From NCBI RefSeq assembly GCF_014529535.1, contig NW_023503608.1, positions 3,534,001 through 3,598,000 on the forward strand: a DNA stretch of 64,000 bases, given 5' to 3'. Positions 60,101-64,000 of this stretch are shown here, in pieces. The notes under the pieces were generated by a model. That model did not search any database. It saw only the letters and a program-made list of their open reading frames with translations, and had not been told where the DNA came from. Position numbers and translations under genes: made by a program. Origin of the DNA: Bradysia coprophila (Eukaryota; Arthropoda; Insecta; Diptera; Sciaridae). How positions within the stretch are numbered: position 1 is the first letter of the stretch; each line of letters opens with the position of its first letter.

Positions 60101-61185
60101 TTACTTCTGTAGGAATTGTAGATTAGGAGAGAAATCAGTGTTGAACGACATGCAAAACACAGTGGACATTTGTTATCGTATTTAATGAATGAACGTATAT
60201 CCCGCCTGGTGAGATGTTGTGAAGTGTTAGAAATGAGTGAATCTCTCCACACTATACCACCACTTTCCTTCATATATTTTTTTAAAAGATTCATTGATTA
60301 ATCCGCTGATAAAAATGTAGATTTGCATTTTATGACAAGTATACGCCAATTGATAAAGTGCAAATAAAAACTCGACTTTATCAAATCGACTGTTGTTTGC
60401 ACGTACATATATCTTATCTTAGTGCTTATATAAGAAAGTTCGAGTAATGTCCAACAAACTCCATTCAAATTCCATTTTTAGATTAAACTTTCAATGAAGG
60501 TTACTAGGTCTTTAAACTCGATTTATTTTCAATAAAATTAGAATCAATTTCCATCGGAATAATTAAAAACTAAATGCAATGCAAATGATTGAATTGTAAA
60601 AGTAAAGAAAAACGATGAGCTACAGTAGGTATAATGGCAATTAAAACACTGCATCGTTAATTAAAACTACTGTTAATCAAACTGCGTACTTGTGCATATC
60701 GAAAGTTTAAAATTCCAAGTCGAGGTTTGAATCGAGAATTTTCTGTTATGCATTTTTACGTTCACCGGCTACCGGTTTTTAAAGCACCTTTAAGATTGCA
60801 CACGATTTTTCAGCAGAGAACGTAAATAACAAAAAAATAAAAACTGTTCCAGAAACCGGTTGAACGATGAAAATTTATATTACTCGGCAGCTGTGTAGTA
60901 CATGAGACAGTGAATCAGCAAATTGATAATTTTTATAAGATTTCCAATCGAAATACTTAATAGGTGGCTAACTTCTTCTATTCGTGAGACAATGTACATG
61001 CTTAGGCCAATTTTCGTATAAGCAGAAGTCATATTACAAAGAAAGACATTTTTTGCTCAAAACAACAATTAAGAAAAACAAAACAGGTCTTTAAGATCGT
61101 ATCAACAAATTCTTGTACCACCTACCTTAAGCCCTGCCTTGTACTGGTTAAGATAGTCTTCTGCTGGTCCACGATTTGCTGACAT
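48191..61185 (-). CDS. Cat: Catalase
   Basis: Five coding exons on the minus strand: 61185-61126 (first 20 codons), 49864-49610, 49547-48662, 48605-48502, 48406-48191; 506 aa, the same length as Drosophila catalase. It breaks down H2O2 to water and O2 in peroxisomes using haem. Visible residues are the catalytic His74 in [12 protein letters not shown], the distal Asn in [13 protein letters not shown] (about 148), and the haem-ligand Tyr in [14 protein letters not shown] (about 357). The C-terminal LNLKNSANL has an ANL end like the KANL peroxisomal signal of mammals. The first intron is 11.3 kb and contains two hAT-like elements, MITEs and two nested genes on the other strand; all other introns are under 100 bp. 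A TATATAAAAG box lies at 61364-61373, upstream of the first exon. Exon 1 is joined by frame and a GTAGGT donor. Confidence 0.95.
50057..51345. mobile_element. hAT-like non-autonomous transposon, 1.29 kb, with nested hairpin
   Basis: Ends TAGGGAATGCAATCCCGG and the inverse at the right. A perfect 8-bp target-site duplication ATGATAAG flanks it (50049-50056 and 51346-51353), as expected for hAT. The subterminal regions are packed with CCCGGTACC-type palindromes. A separate hairpin (50172-50349, arms about 55 bp, CACTGACAAAAAAG...AACTCACCTGTTG) sits inside, probably a later insertion. No transposase. It lies in catalase intron 1. Confidence 0.88.
52034..52084. repeat. Perfect 21-bp-arm hairpin
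   Basis: GTTAATCGATACTTATAATA(T) is followed by a 9-base loop AGACCCTTC and the exact reverse complement. It is isolated, in catalase intron 1. Confidence 0.8.
53596..53632 (+). promoter_or_regulatory. TATA box and initiator of nested small gene 1
   Basis: TATATTA at 53596-53602 and an arthropod initiator TCAGTT at 53627-53632, with the initiator A 33 bp from the first T of the TATA box. The same pair with the same spacing occurs in copy 2. Confidence 0.7.
53705..53917 (+). CDS. Small charged helical protein 1, unknown function
   Basis: 70 aa from ATG 53705 to TGA 53917, single exon, inside catalase intron 1 on the opposite strand. I do not recognise the family. The N-terminal about 17 residues are polar ([15 protein letters not shown]), then a strongly basic amphipathic helix rich in Lys, Arg, Glu and Asn runs to the C-terminus ([29 protein letters not shown]). 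There is no signal peptide or membrane segment. A well-spaced TATA/initiator precedes it and AATAAA words follow at about 54019 and 54265, so a short mRNA is likely. Its paralogue at 59403 has matching UTRs but a quite different protein, and the ATG is at the same relative place. Confidence 0.65.
   Translation: MSNYPYGNMRDENNNIDSDIQNARLLAIQEEARRKVKKINEDRKNFRETMEYINKRRDQIRDTISHNKKK
56393..56608. repeat. MITE, CCTGTYAC-ended family, copy 2
   Basis: Left end TTAACCTGTTACATACGGCA is inverted at the right (AGCCGTATGTGACAGGCTAA). The interior CCAGAGCTTGTCATT and CGATAACAGATGA match the copy at 47779-47963. Confidence 0.75.
56740..58322. mobile_element. hAT-like non-autonomous transposon, 1.58 kb, carrying a foldback
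   Basis: Ends TAAAGATCGGAACAGATCA and, at the right in inverse, TAGAGCTCGGAACAGATCAG. A perfect 8-bp target-site duplication ATTAAAAC is at 56732-56739 and 58323-58330. Subterminal regions are dense in TCAGATT/ATCTGA words in both orientations. A long inverted repeat at 57144-57866 (CACGAAATGTTTCGAC ... GTCGAAACATTTCGTG, plus the TCCATACATTTTCAA pair) sits in the middle and looks like a second element inserted into the first. No transposase recognised. Confidence 0.88.
59294..59330 (+). promoter_or_regulatory. TATA box and initiator of nested small gene 2
   Basis: TATATTA at 59294-59300 and TCAGTT at 59325-59330; the initiator A is again 33 bp from the first TATA base, matching copy 1. Confidence 0.7.
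59403..59594 (+). CDS. Small charged helical protein 2, unknown function
   Basis: 63 aa from ATG 59403 to TAA 59594, single exon, in catalase intron 1 on the opposite strand. It starts with an Asn/His run ([12 protein letters not shown]) coded by AAT triplets, then has a likely helical or coiled-coil stretch of Leu, Lys, Glu and Gln ([17 protein letters not shown]) ending SWQRFRTN. No known family. The last 15 codons (GTGATGAAACTTCG onward) correspond to sequence that lies after the stop codon in paralogue 1, so the two proteins end differently although the DNA is homologous. AATAAA lies right after the stop (59594-59599) and again at about 59838. Confidence 0.6.
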   Translation: MNNNNNNNHHNNPPKDSNLEKLKYLMEEQKKLTEQSRNLGARLKDQSEQVMKLRDSWQRFRTN

Positions 61186-61803
61186 TTTTGATGCCGAGCT
61201 TTTTGCAATAAGACACAAAGTGAAACGAAAAAGTTAACAACAAGAAAACTGCACAGAGCACTTCGTATTTGGCACGCTACGTTCTTTATCTTCTAAACTT
61301 GACTTGTTGTTGCTCGCTGGACGAACTGCACTGGAAAAATTTGATAAAAACAGACTGACACGACTTTTATATACACACTCAATAGCAACTAAACTGACAC
61401 TTAGGTGAGTTGCGCTCTGATATTTTTGCACACGTATTCGTCTTCGTTTGTTTAGATGGAAGTCTGGTAGATTCCTTCGCTAATTTCTCATTTGTAATAT
61501 ATCATAACAAAGTCACTGGTATTTATCGAAATTATTAACGCGACCACACTCTCGAAACACACCGCCCACATCAAAAATTTATTATTGCCATTAAGAACAA
61601 AACAAGACAAAACTTGAGTGCTCGCACAGCCTAACACCATGAATAGAAATGAACGAAATGAAGAAGTTCTGCGACAGAGTCATCTATTTATAAAAAATTA
61701 AAATCTTTCTTGAGAATTTCAGTAAAAAGAAAATTTAAAAAAATTGAAGATTTGAAATCATACGATTTTATATAGTTGCGACATCGGCGGATATATCAAA
61801 TAA

Positions 61804-62878
61804 GAGTCAATTCGCCAAAACTTCACTATGGCTCAAATGAATCGTCGTTCAATTCTGATAATATCGTGGAAAAACTTTTTCCCGAAAAATTTTTGTTGAA
61901 TCAAATTTTGTTCCAAATTGAATCAAAATTCCAAAATTTTACCTCATCAATTTTTTGAAAATAGTAAATCGAGCTCAAAGTTGTTTTTCTGATTAGTTCC
62001 TATCTCACCCATTCACATATGTTTTGAAAAATTGCATTTCTCAATATATGTGGATATAGTACCTGGATGCAATGTATCGAGAAATGCCAATTTTTATAAT
62101 TCACGTATTTTGTTTAGACAGAATTGATAAAATAGGAAGATACTTTATCGTGCAGATCAGAAAAACAATTTTGAGTTCGATTTACTATTTTCAAAAAATT
62201 GATGAGGTAAAATTTTGAAATTTTGGTTCATTTTGGCAGTTTGGCCTCTACAAAAAAGATCTATGACTCATCTTCTGGCTGTATCACGTTAGTTTTACTG
62301 ACTATTATCTCGTAAAACTATAATTAATAAAATTCGCTCGAAAAAACGTTATTTGGGGAACTTTAAAGTTCGAAGAGTTTCCAAAATTTGATGGGTTGAG
62401 ATACATTGTGAAAAATCAACTCCATTTCTATCTGGGACGGTGAGTGTGGTCGAGTGGGGTGTCAATGGATGGATAGGGCGAGAAGTAAGCTACAAAACTC
62501 CGGGTTAGAGCTTAATGCTGCAACTAACTTTCCCAAACGCCCAGAGCCCTTCAAAAATTTTGGTTTTTTCGAGGTTTTCCACTTGTTGTGGCGGCTGGGT
62601 GGATCGAACTTCGGCGTTTGTTGGTCAATAATATCCAGCTCATCGACCTTCATAAACGTACACAATTTGACATTATTCACATCTCGCATGTTGGAGTAAT
62701 TGATAAAAAACGATTTTCGCGACCACTTCGGAGAAAATTTTTCTAAGGGCCATGATAAGTTGTTCCACGATATTATCAGAATTGAACGACGATTCATTTG
62801 AGCCATAGCTCGTTTGGATCGCCGTCGGCTTGAATCTTGATTCCATATAAGCTGTTCGAAGTTTTGGCGAATTGACTC
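61804..62878. mobile_element. Non-autonomous element with 21-bp perfect terminal inverted repeats, 1.07 kb
   Basis: The left end starts GAGTCAATTCGCCAAAACTT and the right end is its exact reverse complement. The arm continues inward: ATGGCTCAAATGAATCGTCG is mirrored by CGACGATTCATTTGAGCCAT at about 62789-62808, with about 50 bp extra on the right. A further internal inverted pair (TTTTCAAAAAATTGATGAGG and its inverse) is present near 61935-62210. No transposase. A shortened relative lies at 41458-41692. Confidence 0.8.
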
Positions 62879-63144
62879 ATAAGAATTGGATCATGTAAAG
62901 ATTTGGCTAAGACATTCAAAACAAATGTGAAATTGATGAGACCGCGTAAACTTTCAAAAAGTTTTCCGAAATTTACCACTTTTTCTGACATTTAGTCAAA
63001 CCAAAATTGAGCCAACTTCACAACAGTTTCTCGTAAAAGTCAACTTGAAAATATATTAGAAATACAAATTGATAAAATTGTGATATATAAAGGAAATATT
63101 GGAAAAATCGAACTCTGAAAGGTTAATTTTACACAATTCAAACA

Positions 63145-64000
63145 ATGAATTCAATCGTGGATCCACTGGAAGCCAATGGCAGACTGAAATCAGCCACAAT
63201 CTATCGAAACAGTGAATACAATTACATTTACGTTTGTTATCACTGCGAGTGTTCATTTACAAACATTCTGGACACATTGACCCATGTCGAAAGCCATTTC
63301 GATGCGAAATTCGAGGCTAAAGTGAACATGACCCATGACAATTTGAGATTCACTGATAGTCGAAGCGAATGCATTACGGACAACAAAACGGAAACTGTCC
63401 CGATGACGGAGAACGTGAATGGAGTAATGTTTAGTGATTGCAATGATCCGGGTAATTTGGGCTACGAATTTACAATCGTTGAACAAAAGTACCAGCACCA
63501 CAAGCAAAATGAGGATCATGCTCATTTCAGTGAAACCACCAATGAAGTACTTTTAATCCAATGTGAACACTGTGACCAGAAATTCTACTCCTCACCACTG
63601 TTGATCATTCATATGATACAACATCACTCTAACATGACATCATTGACATGCCCACAATGTTTCGAAAGCTGGACGGACGAAAGCGAATTTTCTAGCCACC
63701 TTCAGCAGCACATCGACGTCAGTGATACAACCTACGAGAGATTGATAGAGAAGATGAAATCGAAAGCGGAAGTAACGGTTAAAATCGAAATTGAGCAATG
63801 TCCACGGAAATACAAGAAAAAATGTCTCAAAAGATGTGACATTTGTTCATCAACGTTTGCCACCAAAGAGCAGATAATTGCGCACATGAGACAACAACAT
63901 ATCAAACAGCCGGATGTAAAGAAAATGTCTCTCGATTGTGAAAAATGCAATCGGAAAATCGAAGGAAAATTCGCGTTCTACGCACACCAATACGGTCATT
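63145..64000 (+). CDS. C2H2 zinc-finger protein, N-terminal part (cut by window end)
   Basis: The frame is open from ATG 63145 to the last base, giving 285 codons so far with no stop and no obvious intron. C2H2 fingers or finger-like units are seen at CYHCECSFTNILDTLTHVESH (about 33-53), CEHCDQKFYSSPLLIIHMIQHH (about 143-164), CPQCFESWTDESEFSSHLQQ-H (about 172-192), CDICSSTFATKEQIIAHMRQ-QH (about 229-250) and the start of one more at CEKCNRKIEGKFAFYAHQYGH. The linkers are long and not the TGEKP type, and the region from about 55-140 is acidic and probably disordered. It is likely a nuclear DNA-binding protein; the specific orthologue cannot be named. Confidence 0.85.
   Translation, partial: MNSIVDPLEANGRLKSATIYRNSEYNYIYVCYHCECSFTNILDTLTHVESHFDAKFEAKVNMTHDNLRFTDSRSECITDNKTETVPMTENVNGVMFSDCNDPGNLGYEFTIVEQKYQHHKQNEDHAHFSETTNEVLLIQCEHCDQKFYSSPLLIIHMIQHHSNMTSLTCPQCFESWTDESEFSSHLQQHIDVSDTTYERLIEKMKSKAEVTVKIEIEQCPRKYKKKCLKRCDICSSTFATKEQIIAHMRQQHIKQPDVKKMSLDCEKCNRKIEGKFAFYAHQYGH

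Noticed and set aside
62440-62520. tRNA-like word TGGTCGAGTGGGG near 62.44 kb
   Set aside because: No B box (the nearest is GGGTTAGAGC) and no pairing arms; it lies inside a TIR element and is probably chance.

Overview
This is a eukaryotic, AT-rich, intron-bearing stretch from an insect, most likely a dipteran. The reasons are short introns (about 50-65 bp), arthropod-style TATA/TCAGT core promoters, and proteins that read like their Drosophila counterparts (Clic, bicaudal/NAC-beta, catalase). A lower fly such as a gnat or midge would fit, but the sequence alone does not settle this. Gene models were built by hand from reading frames and splice signals; every multi-exon model given keeps frame across all junctions.

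Layout. 1-2.9 kb: no gene, two fold-back elements. 2.9-4.4 kb (-): a MINPP/histidine-phosphatase gene whose two catalytic histidines are both read as tyrosine. 6.1-10.1 kb (+): a 1105-aa coiled-coil protein resembling the N-terminal half of TPR/Megator. 10.9-14.3 kb: copy A of an unclassified long repeat. 16.3-17.3 kb (-): Clic. 18.3-19.0 kb (+): KXD1 (BORC subunit). 19.3-20.5 kb (-): an E2 ubiquitin-conjugating enzyme. 21.7-22.5 kb: a terminal-inverted-repeat element holding a 52-bp tandem array. 22.8-24.9 kb (+): bicaudal/BTF3. 28.3-30.1 kb (-): a metadherin-like membrane protein. 31.5-31.9 kb (-): mitochondrial ribosomal protein bL36m. 34.1-39.5 kb (+): a 1531-aa FHA-domain plus Senataxin/UPF1-type helicase. 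39.7-41.2 kb: a non-autonomous DNA element. 42.4-47.6 kb: copy B of the long repeat, inverted relative to A and carrying a 1.5-kb insertion. 48.2-61.2 kb (-): catalase, with an 11.3-kb first intron that holds two hAT-like elements, several MITEs and a pair of duplicated small genes on the opposite strand. 61.8-62.9 kb: another inverted-repeat element. 63.1 kb to the end (+): the start of a C2H2 zinc-finger gene cut by the window edge.

The host genes are mostly unrelated housekeeping genes (redox, translation, ubiquitin, lysosome positioning, RNA/DNA helicase), and no operon-like logic is visible. The unusual content is (i) the MINPP pseudophosphatase, (ii) the inverted long repeat that brackets about 28 kb and seven genes and carries a cluster of tRNA-like Pol III modules in both copies, (iii) the twin small genes with near-identical promoters and UTRs but very different proteins, and (iv) a dense, nested set of DNA transposons with readable target-site duplications.
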